Origin: Symsagittifera roscoffensis
Lineage: Eukaryota > Xenacoelomorpha > Acoela > Convolutidae
Assembly: GCF_963678635.1 (NCBI RefSeq)
Contig: NC_087071.1
Coordinates: forward strand, 37,286,438-37,350,437
DNA: 64,000 bases
Direction of reading: 5' to 3'
The translations under genes and the position numbers were made by a program. Shown here piece by piece: positions 12,457 through 26,101 of the stretch; positions within the stretch are counted from its first letter, which is position 1; each line of letters starts with the position of its first letter. The notes under the pieces are model-generated. The model was not told where the DNA came from, ran no database searches, and saw only the letters and a list, made by a program, of their open reading frames with translations.

Positions 12457-15400
12457 AGGTCGCGCCCGTCGCTGAATTCTACTTCAGGTTGCGCACATCG
12501 CTGACTTCTTCTCAAGTCGCGCCCGTTGCTGATTTTTCCGCAGTTTAGTCATGTCGCGGATTTCCTTTCGTGGTCGCTCGATTCCGTTGCTGACTTCTTT
12601 TTCAGATTGTGCCCGTCGCTGACTATACTTTCACAGGTCGCGACAGTCGCAACTTTTTTTTCATGTTGCTCTTGTCGCTGTTAAGTTTTTCCAAGTTGTG
12701 CCTATCGATGAATTCTTTGCCAGCTAGCACGCGTCCTTCGCTGAGTTCTTTTTCAGGTTGCGCACATCACTGACTTTTGCCCAGGTCGCGCCCGTCGCTG
12801 ATTTTGCCCCAGGTTTTGCATGTCGCTGATTATTTTTCCGGGTCGCAGGAGTACGTCGATGATTCACTTCTCAGGTTGCGCATATCTTTGACTTTTCTCC
12901 CAGGTCGCGCCCGTTGCTGATTTTCTCCAGGTTACGCACGTCGCTGATTTGTTTTTCCTGGTCGCACGATTCCGTCGCTGACTTCTCTTTCAGATTGTGC
13001 CTGTCGATTACTTCTTTTTCACAGGTCGCGCCAGTCACTCACAGGTCGCGCCAGCTCTTGTCGCTGTTATTTTTTTCCAAGTTTTGCTTATCGATGATTT
13101 TTTTGCCGGCTCGCACGAGTTCTTCGCTGACTTCCTTTTCAGGTTGCGCACATCGCTGACTTTTCCCAGGTCGCGCCCGTCGCTGATTTTTCCCCAGGTT
13201 ACGCATGTCGCTGATTTTTTTTCCGGGTCGCACGAGTACGTCAATGACTTCCTTCTTAGGCTGCGCAAATCGCTGATTTTTTCACTGGTCGCGCCCGTTG
13301 CTGATTTTTCCCCAGGTAACTCACGTCGCTGATCTCTTTTTCCTGGTCGCACAATTCCCTTGCTGACTTCTTTTTCAGATTGTGCCCGTCGCTGACTATA
13401 TTTTCACAGGTCGCGACAGTCGCAATTTTTTTTCATGTTGCTCTTGTCGCTGTTAAGTTTTTCCAAGTTGTGCCTCTCGATGAATTCTTTGCCAGCTAGC
13501 ACGAGTTCTTTTTCAGGTTGCGCCCGTCACTGACTTTTTTCACAGGTCGCGCCCGTCGCTAATTTCTATTTCAAGTTGCGCACATCGCTGACTTTTTCCC
13601 AGGTCGCGCCCGTCGCTGATTTTGCCCCAGGTTACGCATGTCGCTGATTATTTTTCCGGGTCGCAGGAGTACGTCGATGATTCCCTTCTCAGGTTGCGCA
13701 TATCATTGACTTTTTCCCAGGTCGCGCCCGTTGCTGATTTTCCCCAGGTTACTCACGTCGCTGATTTGTTTTTCCTGGTCGCACGATTCCGTCGCTGACT
13801 TCTCTTTCAGATTGTGCCTGTCGATGACTTCTTCTTCACAGGTCGCGCCAGTCACTCACAGGTCGCGCCAGCTCTTGTCGCTGTTATTTTTTTCCAAGTT
13901 GTGCTTATCGATGATTTTTTGCCAACTCGCTCGAGTTCTTCGCTGACTTCTTTTTCAGATTGTGCCCGTCGCTGACTGCTTTTTCACAAGTCGCGACAGT
14001 CGCAAGCTTTTTTTCATGTTGCTCTTGTCGCTGTTAAGTTTTTCAAGTTGTGCCTATCGATGAATTCTTTACCAGCTAGCACGAGTCCTTCGCTGAGTTC
14101 TTTTTCAGGTTGCGCCCGTCGCTGACTTTCTTCACAGGTCGCGCCCGTCGCTGAATTCTACTTCAGGTTGCGCACATCGCTGACTTCTTCTCAAGTCGCG
14201 CCCGTTGCTGATTTTTCCTCAGTTTAGTCGTGTCGCGGATTTCCTTTCGTGGTCGCTCGATTCCGTTGCTGACTTCTTTTTCAGATTGTGCCCGTCGCTG
14301 ACTATACTTTCACAGGTCGCGACAGTCGCAATTTTTTTTTCATGTTGCTCTTGTCGCTGTTAAGTTTTTCCAAGTTGTGCCTATCGATGAATTCTTTGCC
14401 AGCTAGCACGCGTCCTTCGCTGAGTTCTTTTTCAGATTGCGCCCGTCACTGACTTTTTTCACAGGTCGCGCCCGTCGCTAATTTCTATTTCAAGTTGCGC
14501 ACATCGCTGACTCTTTCCCAGGTCGCGCCCGTTGCTGATTTCTATTTCAGGTTGCGCACATCACTGACTTTTTCCCAGGTCGCGCCTGTCGCTGATTTTG
14601 CCCCAGGTTTTGCATGTCGCTATTTTTTCCGGGTCGCAGGAGTACGTCGATGATTCACTTCTCAGGTTGCGCATATCTTTGACTTTTCTCCCAGGTCGCG
14701 CCCGTTGCTGATTTTCTCCAGGTTACGCACGTCGCTGATTTGTTTTTCCTGGTCGCACGATTCCGTCGCTGACTTCTCTTTCAGATTGTGCCTGTCGATT
14801 ACTTCTTTTTCACAGGTCGCGCCAGTCACTCACAGGTCGCGCCAGCTCTTGTCGCTGTTATTTTTTTCCAAGTTTTGCTTATCGATGATTTTTTTGCCGG
14901 CTCGCACGAGTTCTTCACAGGTCGCGCCCGTCGCTGAATTCTACTTCAGGTTGCGCACATCGCTGACTTCTTCTCAAGTCGCGCCCGTTGCTGATTTTTC
15001 CGCAGTTTAGTCATGTCGCGGATTTCCTTTCGTGGTCGCTCGATTCCGTTGCTGACTTCTTTTTCAGATTGTGCCCGTCGCTGACTATACTTTCACAGGT
15101 CGCGACAGTCGCAACTTTTTTTTCATGTTGCTCTTGTCGCTGTTAAGTTTTTCCAAGTTGTGCCTATCGATGAATTCTTTGCCAGCTAGCACGCGTCCTT
15201 CGCTGAGTTCTTTTTCAGGTTGCGCACATCACTGACTTTTTCCCAGGTCGCGCCCGTCGCTGATTTTGCCCCAGGTTTTGCATGTCGCTGATTATTTTTC
15301 CGGGTCGCAGGAGTACGTCGATGATTCACTTCTCAGGTTGCGCATATCTTTGACTTTTCTCCCAGGTCGCGCCCGTTGCTGATTTTCTCCAGGTTACGCA

Positions 15401-17392
15401 CGTCGCTGATTTGTTTTTCCTGGTCGCACGATTCCGTCGCTGACTTCTCTTTCAGATTGTGCCTGTCGATTACTTCTTTTTCACAGGTCGCGCCAGTCAC
15501 TCACAGGTCGCGCCAGCTCTTGTCGCTGTTATTTTTTTCCAAGTTTTGCTTATCGATGATTTTTTTGCCGGCTCGCACGAGTTCTTCGCTGACTTCCTTT
15601 TCAGGTTGCGCACATCGCTGACTTTTCCCAGGTCGCGCCCGTCGCTGATTTTTCCCCAGGTTACGCATGTCGCTGATTTTTTTTCCGGGTCGCACGAGTA
15701 CGTCAATGACTTCCTTCTTAGGCTGCGCAAATCGCTGATTTTTTCACTGGTCGCGCCCGTTGCTGATTTTTCCCCAGGTAACTCACGTCGCTGATCTCTT
15801 TTTCCTGGTCGCACAATTCCCTTGCTGACTTCTTTTTCAGATTGTGCCCGTCGCTGACTATATTTTCACAGGTCGCGACAGTCGCAATTTTTTTTCATGT
15901 TGCTCTTGTCGCTGTTAAGTTTTTCCAAGTTGTGCCTCTCGATGAATTCTTTGCCAGCTAGCACGCGTCCTTCGCTGAGTTCTTTTTCAGGTTGCGCCCG
16001 TCACTGACTTTTTTCACAGGTCGCGCCCGTCGCTAATTTCTATTTCAAGTTGCGCACATCGCTGACTTTTTCCCAGGTCGCGCCCGTCGCTGATTTTGCC
16101 CCAGGTTACGCATGTCGCTGATTATTTTTCCGGGTCGCAGGAGTACGTCGATGATTCCCTTCTCAGGTTGCGCATATCATTGACTTTTTCCCAGGTCGCG
16201 CCCGTTGCTGATTTTCCCCAGGTTACTCACGTCGCTGATTTGTTTTTCCTGGTCGCACGATTCCGTCGCTGACTTCTCTTTCAGATTGTGCCTGTCGATG
16301 ACTTCTTCTTCACAGGTCGCGCCAGTCACTCACAGGTCGCGCCAGCTCTTGTCGCTGTTATTTTTTTCCAAGTTGTGCTTATCGATGATTTTTTGCCAAC
16401 TCGCTCGAGTTCTTCGCTGACTTCTTTTTCAGATTGTGCCCGTCGCTGACTGCTTTTTCACAAGTCGCGACAGTCGCAAGCTTTTTTTCATGTTGCTCTT
16501 GTCGCTGTTAAGTTTTTCAAGTTGTGCCTATCGATGAATTCTTTACCAGCTAGCACGAGTCCTTCGCTGAGTTCTTTTTCAGGTTGCGCCCGTCGCTGAC
16601 TTTCTTCACAGGTCGCGCCCGTCGCTGAATTCTACTTCAGGTTGCGCACATCGCTGACTTCTTCTCAAGTCGCGCCCGTTGCTGATTTTTCCTCAGTTTA
16701 GTCGTGTCGCGGATTTCCTTTCGTGGTCGCTCGATTCCGTTGCTGACTTCTTTTTCAGATTGTGCCCGTCGCTGACTATACTTTCACAGGTCGCGACAGT
16801 CGCAATTTTTTTTTCATGTTGCTCTTGTCGCTGTTAAGTTTTTCCAAGTTGTGCCTATCGATGAATTCTTTGCCAGCTAGCACGCGTCCTTCGCTGAGTT
16901 CTTTTTCAGATTGCGCCCGTCACTGACTTTTTTCACAGGTCGCGCCCGTCGCTAATTTCTATTTCAAGTTGCGCACATCGCTGACTCTTTCCCAGGTCGC
17001 GCCCGTTGCTGATTTCTATTTCAGGTTGCGCACATCACTGACTTTTTCCCAGGTCGCGCCTGTCGCTGATTTTGCCCCAGGTTTTGCATGTCGCTATTTT
17101 TTCCGGGTCGCAGGAGTACGTCGATGATTCACTTCTCAGGTTGCGCATATCTTTGACTTTTCTCCCAGGTCGCGCCCGTTGCTGATTTTCTCCAGGTTAC
17201 GCACGTCGCTGATTTGTTTTTCCTGGTCGCACGATTCCGTCGCTGACTTCTCTTTCAGATTGTGCCTGTCGATTACTTCTTTTTCACAGGTCGCGCCAGT
17301 CACTCACAGATCGCGCCAGCTCTTGTCGCTGTTATTTTTTTCCAAGTTTTGCTTATCGATGATTTTTTTGCCGGCTCGCACGAGTTCTTCGC
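12457..17392 (+). repeat. Higher-order repeat, two ~2.47-kb copies
   Basis: Copy 1 is about 12457-14918 and copy 2 about 14919-17392. Landmarks are offset by 2462 bp up to about 13500 and by 2474 bp afterwards. The change is explained by 12 extra bases in copy 2 within the unit reading AGCACGCGTCCTTCGCTGAG. Each copy holds the motif TTTCCGCAGTTTAGTCATGT or a close variant plus several composite blocks. Parts of the same block recur at 11221, 19440 and 21027. Confidence 0.85.
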
Positions 17393-18785
17393 TGACTTCC
17401 TTTTCAGGTTGCGCACATCGCTGACGTTTCCCAGGTCGCGCCCGTCGCTGATTTTTCCCCAGGTTACGCATGTCGCTGATTTTTTTTCCGGGTCGCACGA
17501 GTACGTCAATGACTTCCTTCTTAGGCTGCGCAAATCGCTGATTTTTTCACTGGTCGCGCCCGTTGCTGATTTTTCCCCAGGTAACTCACGTCGCTGATCT
17601 CTTTTTCCTGGTCGCACAATTCCCTTGCTGACTTCTTTTTCAGATTGTACCTGTCAATGACTTCTTTTTTACAGGTCGCGCCAGTCGCAAACTTTTTTTT
17701 CATGTTGGATTTGCGGCTGTGATTTTTTTTCAAGTTGTGCTTATCGATGGATTTTTTGCCAGCTCGCACGAGTCCTTCGTTGACTTCTTTTTCAGGTTGC
17801 GCCCGTCGCTGTTTTTTGTTTCACAGATCGCGCCCGTCGCTGACTTCTATTTCAGGTTGCGCACATCGCTGATTTTTTCTACGGTCGCGCCCGTCGCTGA
17901 TTTTGCCCCAGGTTACGCATGTCGCTGGTTTTTTTCCGGGTCGCATGAGTACGTCGATGACTTCCTTCTCAGGTTGCGCACATCGCTGACTTTTTTCCCA
18001 GGTCGCGCCCGTTGCTGATTTTTCCCCAGGTTACGCACGTCGCTGATTTCTTTTTCCTAGTCGCACGACTCCGTCGCTGACTTCTATTTCAGGTTGCGCA
18101 CATCGCTGAATTTTTCTAAGGTCGCGCCCGTCGCTGATTTTGCCCCAGGTTACGCATGTCGCTGGTTTTTTTCCGGGTCGCATGAGTACGTCGATGACTT
18201 CTTTTTCAGGTTGCGCACGTCGCTGACTTTTCCCAGGTCGCGCCCGTTGCTGATTTTTCCCCAGGTTACGCACGTCGCTGATTTCTTTTTCCTAGTCGCA
18301 CGACTCCGTCGCTGACTTCTATTTCAGGTTGCGCACATCGCTGAATTTTTCTAAGGTCGTGTCCGTTGCTGATTTTTCTCCAGTTTACGCATGTCGCTGA
18401 TCTCTTTTTCCTTGTCGCACGATTCCGTCGCTGACTTCTCTTTCAGATTGTGCCTGTCGATTACTTCTCTTTCACAGGTCGCGCCAGTCACTCACAGGTC
18501 GCGCCAGCTCTTGTCGCTGTTATTTTTTTCCAAGTTTTGCTTATCGATGATTTTTTTGCCGGCTCGCACGAGTTCTTCGCTGACTTCCTTTTCAGGTTGC
18601 GCACATCGCTGACTTTTCCCAGGTCGCGCCCGTCGCTGATTTTTCCCCAGGTTACGCACGTCGCTGATTTTTTTTTCCTAGTCGCACGACTCCGTCGCTG
18701 ACTTCTATTTCAGGTTGCGCACATCGCTGAATTTTTCTAAGGTCGCGCCCGTCGCTGATTTTGCCCCAGGTTACGCATGTCGCTG

Positions 18786-21598
18786 GTTTTTTTCCGGGTC
18801 GGATGAGTACGTCGATGACTTCTTTTTCAGGTTGCGCACATCGCTGACTTTTCCCAGGTCGCGCCCGTTGCTGATTTTTCCCCAGGTTACGCACGTCGCT
18901 GATTTCTTTTTCCTAGTCGCACGAATCCGTCGCTGACTTCTATTTCAGGTTGCGCATATCGCTGAATTTTTCTAAGGTCGCGTCCGTTGCTGATTTTTCC
19001 CCAGGTTACGCATGTCGCTGGTTTTTTTCCGGGTCGCATGAGTACGTCGATGACTTCCTTCTCAGGTTGCGCACATCGCTGACTTTTTCCCAGGTCGCGC
19101 CCGTTGCTGATTTTTCCCCAGGTTACGCACGTCGCTGATTTCTTTTTCCTAGTCGCACGACTCCGTCGCTGACTTCTATTTCAGGTTGCGCACATCGCTG
19201 AATTTTTCTAAGGTCGCGCCCGTCGCTGATTTTGCCCCAGGTTACGCATGTCGCTGGTTTTTTTCCGGGTCGCATGAGTCCGTCGATGACTTCTTTTTCA
19301 GGTTGCGCACATCGCTGACTTTTCCCAGGTCGCGCCCGTTGCTGATTTTTCCCCAGGTTACGCACGTCGCTGATTTCTTTTTCCTAGTCGCACGACTCCG
19401 TCGCTGACTTCTATTTCAGGTTGCGCACATCGCTGAATTTTTCTAAGGTCGCGCCCGTTGCTGATTTTTCCGCAGTTTAGTCATGTCGCGGATTTCCTTT
19501 CGTGGTCGCTCGATTCCGTTGCTGACTTCTTTTTCAGATTGTGCCCGTCGCTGACTATACTTTCACAGGTCGCGACAGTCGCAATTTTTTTTTCATGTTG
19601 CTCTTGTCGCTGTTAAGTTTTTCCAAGTTGTGCCTATCGATGAATTCTTTGCCAGCTAGCACGCGTCCTTCGCTGAGTTCTTTTTCAGATTGCGCCCGTC
19701 ACTGACTTTTTTCACAGGTCGCGCCCGTCGCTAATTTCTATTTCAAGTTGCGCACATCGGTGACTCTTTCCCAGGTCGCGCCCGTTGCTGATTTCTATTT
19801 CAGGTTGCGCACATCACTGACTTTTTCCCAGGTCGCGCCCGTCGCTGATTTTGCCCCAGGTTTTGCATGTCGCTGATTATTTTTCCGGGTCGCAGGAGTA
19901 CGTCGATGATTCACTTCTCAGGTTGCGCATATCTTTGACTTTTCTCCCAGGTCGCGCCCGTTGCTGATTTTCTCCAGGTTACGCACGTCGCTGATTTGTT
20001 TTTCCTGGTCGCACGAGTACGTCGATGGCTTCCTTCTGAGGTTGCGCACATCGCTGACTTTTTTCACTGGCGCTGACTTCTTTTTCAGATTGTGCCTGTC
20101 AATGACTTGTTTTTTACAGGTCGCGCCAGTCGCAACCTTTTTTTTCTTGTTGGATTTGCCGCTGCAATTTTTTTTCAAGTTGTGCTTATCGATGGACTTT
20201 TTGCCAGCTCGCACGAGTCCTTCGCTGACTTCTTTTTCAGGTTGCGCTCGTCGCTGTTTTTTTTTTCACAGATCGCTCCCGTCGCTGACTTCTATTTCAG
20301 GTTGCGCACATCGCTGACTTTTTCCAAGGTCGCGCCTCTCGCTGATTTTGCCCCAGGTTACGCATGTCGCTGATTTTTTTCCGGGTCGGATGAGTACGTC
20401 GATGACTTCTTTTTCAGGTTGCGCACATCGCTGACTTTTCCCAGGTCGCGCCCGTTGCTGATTTTTCCCCAGGTTACGCACGTCGCTGATTTCTTTTTCC
20501 TAGTCGCACGAATCCGTCGCTGACTTCTATTTCAGGTTGCGCATATCGCTGAATTTTTCTAAGGTCGCGTCCGTTGCTGATTTTTCCCCAGGTTACGCAT
20601 GTCGCTGGTTTTTTTCCGGGTCGCATGAGTACGTCGATGACTTCCTTCTCAGGTTGCGCACATCGCTGACTTTTTCCCAGGTCGCGCCCGTTGCTGATTT
20701 TTCCCCAGGTTACGCACGTCGCTGATTTCTTTTTCCTAGTCGCACGACTCCGTCGCTGACTTCTATTTCAGGTTGCGCACATCGCTGAATTTTTCTAAGG
20801 TCGCGCCCGTCGCTGATTTTGCCCCAGGTTACGCATGTCGCTGGTTTTTTTCCGGGTCGCATGAGTCCGTCGATGACTTCTTTTTCAGGTTGCGCACATC
20901 GCTGACTTTTCCCAGGTCGCGCCCGTTGCTGATTTTTCCCCAGGTTACGCACGTCGCTGATTTCTTTTTCCTAGTCGCACGACTCCGTCGCTGACTTCTA
21001 TTTCAGGTTGCGCACATCGCTGAATTTTTCTAAGGTCGCGCCCGTTGCTGATTTTTCCGCAGTTTAGTCATGTCGCGGATTTCCTTTCGTGGTCGCTCGA
21101 TTCCGTTGCTGACTTCTTTTTCAGATTGTGCCCGTCGCTGACTATACTTTCACAGGTCGCGACAGTCGCAATTTTTTTTTCATGTTGCTCTTGTCGCTGT
21201 TAAGTTTTTCCAAGTTGTGCCTATCGATGAATTCTTTGCCAGCTAGCACGCGTCCTTCGCTGAGTTCTTTTTCAGATTGCGCCCGTCACTGACTTTTTTC
21301 ACAGGTCGCGCCCGTCGCTAATTTCTATTTCAAGTTGCGCACATCGGTGACTCTTTCCCAGGTCGCGCCCGTTGCTGATTTCTATTTCAGGTTGCGCACA
21401 TCACTGACTTTTTCCCAGGTCGCGCCCGTCGCTGATTTTGCCCCAGGTTTTGCATGTCGCTGATTATTTTTCCGGGTCGCAGGAGTACGTCGATGATTCA
21501 CTTCTCAGGTTGCGCATATCTTTGACTTTTCTCCCAGGTCGCGCCCGTTGCTGATTTTCTCCAGGTTACGCACGTCGCTGATTTGTTTTTCCTGGTCG
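18786..21598 (+). repeat. Higher-order repeat, ~1.2-kb copies at 1587-bp spacing
   Basis: About 18786-20011 and 20373-21598 match at a constant offset of 1587 bp. The stretch between them ends in a differently composed block. Inside, 471-bp subrepeats also occur (landmarks at 18652 and 19123). The same 471-bp step is seen again at 24010 and 24481. Confidence 0.8.
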
Positions 21599-23289
21599 CA
21601 CGATTCCGTCGCTGACTTCTCTTTCAGATTGTGCCTGTCGATTACTTCTTTTTCACAGGTCGCGCCAGTCACTCACAGGTCGCGCCAGCTCTTGTCGCTG
21701 TTATTTTTTTCCAAGTTTTGCTTATCGATGATTTTTTTGCCGGCTCGCACGAGTTCTTCGCTGACTTCCTTTTCAGGTTGCGCACATCGCTGACTTTTCC
21801 CAGGTCGCGCCCGTCGCTGATTTTTCCCCAGGTTACGCATGTCGCTGATTTTTTTTCCGGGTCGCACGAGTACGTCAATGACTTCCTTCTTAGGCTGCGC
21901 AAATCGCTGATTTTTTCACTGGTCGCGCCCGTTGCTGATTTTTCCCCAGGTAACTCACGTCGCTGATCTCTTTTTCCTGGTCGTACAATTCCCTTGCTGA
22001 CTTCTTTTTCAGATTGTACCTGTCAATGACTTCTTTTTTACAGGTCGCGCCAGTCGCAAACTTTTTTTTCATGTTGGATTTGCGGCTGTGATTTTTTTTC
22101 AAGTTGTGCTTATCGATGGATTTTTTGCCAGCTCGCACGAGTCCTTCGTTGACTTCTTTTTCAGGTTGCGCCCGTCGCTGTTTTTTGTTTCACAGATCGC
22201 GCCCGTCGCTGACTTCTATTTCAGGTTGCGCATATTTTTTCTACGGTCGCGCCCGTCGCTGATTTTGCCCCAGGTTACGCATGTCGCTGGTTTTTTTCAC
22301 AGGTCGCGCCCGTCGCTAATTTCTATTTCAAGTTGCGCACATCGCTGACTCTTTCCCAGGTCGCGCCCGTTGCTGATTTCTATTTCAGGTTGCGCACATC
22401 ACTGACTTTTTCCCAGGTCGCGCCCGTCGCTGATTTTGCCCCAGGTTTTGCATGTCGCTGATTATTTTTCCGGGTCGCAGGAGTACGTCGATGATTCACT
22501 TCTCAGGTTGCGCATATCTTTGACTTTTCTCCCAGGTCGCGCCCGTTGCTGATTTTCTCCAGGTTACGCACGTCGCTGATTTGTTTTTCCTGGTCGCACG
22601 ATTCCGTCGCTGACTTCTCTTTCAGATTGTGCCTGTCGATTACTTCTTTTTCACAGGTCGCGCCAGTCACTCACAGGTCGCGCCAGCTCTTGTCGCTGTT
22701 ATTTTTTTCCAAGTTTTGCTTATCGATGATTTTTTTGCCGGCTCGCACGAGTTCTTCGCTGACTTCCTTTTCAGGTTGCGCACATCGCTGACTTTTCCCA
22801 GGTCGCGCCCGTCGCTGATTTTTCCCCAGGTTACGCATGTCGCTGATTTTTTTTCCGGGTCGCACGAGTACGTCAATGACTTCCTTCTTAGGCTGCGCAA
22901 ATCGCTGATTTTTTCACTGGTCGCGCCCGTTGCTGATTTTTCCCCAGGTAACTCACGTCGCTGATCTCTTTTTCCTGGTCGTACAATTCCCTTGCTGACT
23001 TCTTTTTCAGATTGTACCTGTCAATGACTTCTTTTTTACAGGTCGCGCCAGTCGCAAACTTTTTTTTCATGTTGGATTTGCGGCTGTGATTTTTTTTCAA
23101 GTTGTGCTTATCGATGGATTTTTTGCCAGCTCGCACGAGTCCTTCGTTGACTTCTTTTTCAGGTTGCGCCCGTCGCTGTTTTTTGTTTCACAGATCGCGC
23201 CCGTCGCTGACTTCTATTTCAGGTTGCGCACATTTTTTCTACGGTCGCGTCCGTCGCTGATTTTGCCACAGGTTACGCATGTCGCTGGT
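21294..23289 (+). repeat. Higher-order repeat, two 998-bp copies
   Basis: The copies are 21294-22291 and 22292-23289. All compared landmarks are offset by 998 bp. Differences are a few substitutions, for example CATCGGTGACTC against CATCGCTGACTC, and GCGCATATT against GCGCACATT. The junction is visible where TCGCTGGTTTTTTTC continues to CACAGG in one copy and CGGGTC in the other. Confidence 0.85.
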
Positions 23290-24615
23290 TTTTTTCCGGG
23301 TCGCATGAGTACGTCGATGACTTCCTTCTCAGGTTGCGCACATCGCTGACTTTTTTCCCAGGTCGCGCCCGTTGCTGATTTTTCCCCAGGTTACGCACGT
23401 CGCTGATTTCTTTTTCCTAGTCGCACGACTCCGTCGCTGACTTCTATTTCAGGTTGCGCACATCGCTGAATTTTTCTAAGGTCGCGCCCGTCGCTGATTT
23501 TGCCCCAGGTTACGCATGTCGCTGGTTTTTTTCCGGGTCGCATGAGTACGTCGATGACTTCTTTTTCAGGTTGCGCACGTCGCTGACTTTTCCAAGGTCG
23601 CGCCCGTTGCTGATTTTTCCCCAGGTTACGCACGTCGCTGGTTTCTTTTTCCTAGTCGCACGACTCCGTCGCTGACTTCTATTTCAGGTTGCGCACATCG
23701 CTGAATTTTTCTAAGGTCGCGTCCGTTGCTGATTTTGCCCCAGGTTACGCATGTCGCTGGTTTTTTTCCGGGTCGCACGATTCCGTCGCTGACTTCTCTT
23801 TCAGATTGTGCCTGTCGATTACTTCTCTTTCACAGGTCGCGCCAGTCACTCACAGGTCGCGCCAGCTCTTGTCGCTGTTATTTTTTTCCAAGTTTTGCTT
23901 ATCGATGATTTTTTTGCCGGCTCGCACGAGTTCTTCGCTGACTTCCTTTTCAGGTTGCGCACATCGCTGACTTTTCCCAGGTCGCGCCCGTCGCTGATTT
24001 TTCCCCAGGTTACGCACGTCGCTGATTTCTTTTTCCTAGTCGCACGACTCCGTCGCTGACTTCTATTTCAGGTTGCGCACATCGCTGAATTTTTCTAAGG
24101 TCGCGCCCGTCGCTGATTTTGCCCCAGGTTACGCATGTCGCTGGTTTTTTTCCGGGTCGCATGAGTACGTCGATGACTTCTTTTTCAGGTTGCGCACATC
24201 GCTGACTTTTCCCAGGTCGCGCCCGTTGCTGATTTTTCCCCAGGTTACGCACGTCGCTGATTTCTTTTTCCTAGTCGCACGAATCCGTCGCTGACTTCTA
24301 TTTCAGGTTGCGCATATCGCTGAATTTTTCTAAGGTCGCGTCCGTTGCTGATTTTTCCCCAGGTTACGCATGTCGCTGTTTTTTTTCCGGGTCGCATGAG
24401 TACGTCGATGACTTCCTTCTCAGGTTGCGCACATCGCTGACTTTTTCCCAGGTCGCGCCCGTTGCTGATTTTTCCCCAGGTTACGCACGTCGCTGATTTC
24501 TTTTTCCTAGTCGCACGACTCCGTCGCTGACTTCTATTTCAGGTTGCGCACATCGCTGAATTTTTCTAAGGTCGCGCCCGTCGCTGATTTTGCCCCAGGT
24601 TACGCATGTCGCTGG

Positions 24616-26101
24616 TTTTTTTCCGGGTCGCATGAGTACGTCGATGACTTCTTTTTCAGGTTGCGCACATCGCTGACTTTTCCCAGGTCGCGCCCGTTGC
24701 TGATTTTTCCCCAGGTTACGCACGTCGCTGATTTCTTTTTCCTAGTCGCACGACTCCGTCGCTGACTTCTATTTCAGGTTGCGCACATCGCTGAATTTTT
24801 CTAAGGTCGCGTCCGTTGCTGATTTTCCCCAGGTTACGCATGTCGCTGATTTTTTTTCCGGGTCGCACGAGTAGGTCAATGACTTCCTTCTTAGGCTGCG
24901 CACATTGCTGATTTTTTCACTGGTCGCGCCCGTTGCTGATTTTTTCCCAGGTTACGCACGTTGCTGATTTCTTTTTCCTAGTCGCACGACTCCGTCGCTG
25001 ACTTCTATTTCAGGTTGCGCACATCGCTGAATTTTTCCAAGGTCGCGTCCGTTGCTGATTTTTCCCCAGTTTACGCATGTCGCTGATCTCTTATCCTTGT
25101 CGCACGATTACCTCGGTGACTTCTTTTTCAGATTGAGCCTGTCAATGACCGCTTTTTCACAGGTCGCGCCAAACGCAACCTTTTTTTTCATGTTGGTCTT
25201 GCCGCTGTTATTTTTTTTTCAAGTTGTGCTTATCGATGAATTTTTTGCCAGCTCGAGTGAGTCCTTCGATGACTTCTTTTTCAGGTGGCGCCCGACGCTG
25301 ACTTTTTTCACAGGTCGCGCCCGTCGCTGATTTTTCACCAGATTACGCATGTCGCTGCTTTTTTTCCGGGTCGCATGAGTACGTCGATGACTTCTTTTTC
25401 AGGTTGCGCACATCGCTGACTTTTCCCAGGTCGCGCCCGTTGCTGATTTTTCCCCAGGTTACGCACGTCGCTGATTTCTTTTTCCTAGTCGCACGACTCC
25501 GTCGCTGACTTCTATTTCAGGTTGCGCACATCGCTGAATTTTTCTAAGGTCGCGTCCGTTGCTGATTTTCCCCAGGTTACGCATGTCGCTGATTTTTTTT
25601 CCGGGTCGCACGAGTAGGTCAATGACTTCCTTCTTAGGCTGCGCACATTGCTGATTTTTTCACTGGTCGCGCCCGTTGCTGATTTTTTCCCAGGTTACGC
25701 ACGTTGCTGATTTCTTTTTCCTAGTCGCACGACTCCGTCGCTGACTTCTATTTCAGGTTGCGCACATCGCTGAATTTTTCCAAGGTCGCGTCCGTTGCTG
25801 ATTTTTCCCCAGTTTACGCATGTCGCTGATCTCTTATCCTTGTCGCACGATTACCTCGGTGACTTCTTTTTCAGATTGAGCCTGTCAATGACCGCTTTTT
25901 CACAGGTCGCGCCAAACGCAACCTTTTTTTTTTCATGTTGGTCTTGCCGCTGTTATTTTTTTTTCAAGTTGTGCTTATCGATGAATTTTTTGCCAGCTCG
26001 AGTGAGTCCTTCGATGACTTCTTTTTCAGGTGGCGCCCGACGCTGACTTTTTTCACAGGTCGCGCCCGTCGCTGATTTTTCACCAGATTACGCATGTCGC
26101 T
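24616..26101 (+). repeat. Higher-order repeat, two 743-bp copies
   Basis: Copies lie at about 24616-25358 and 25359-26101 with a constant offset of 743. The second copy has a slightly longer T run in the CGCAACC-T(n)-CATGTTGG unit. Related single blocks recur at about 26240 and 28536. Confidence 0.8.
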
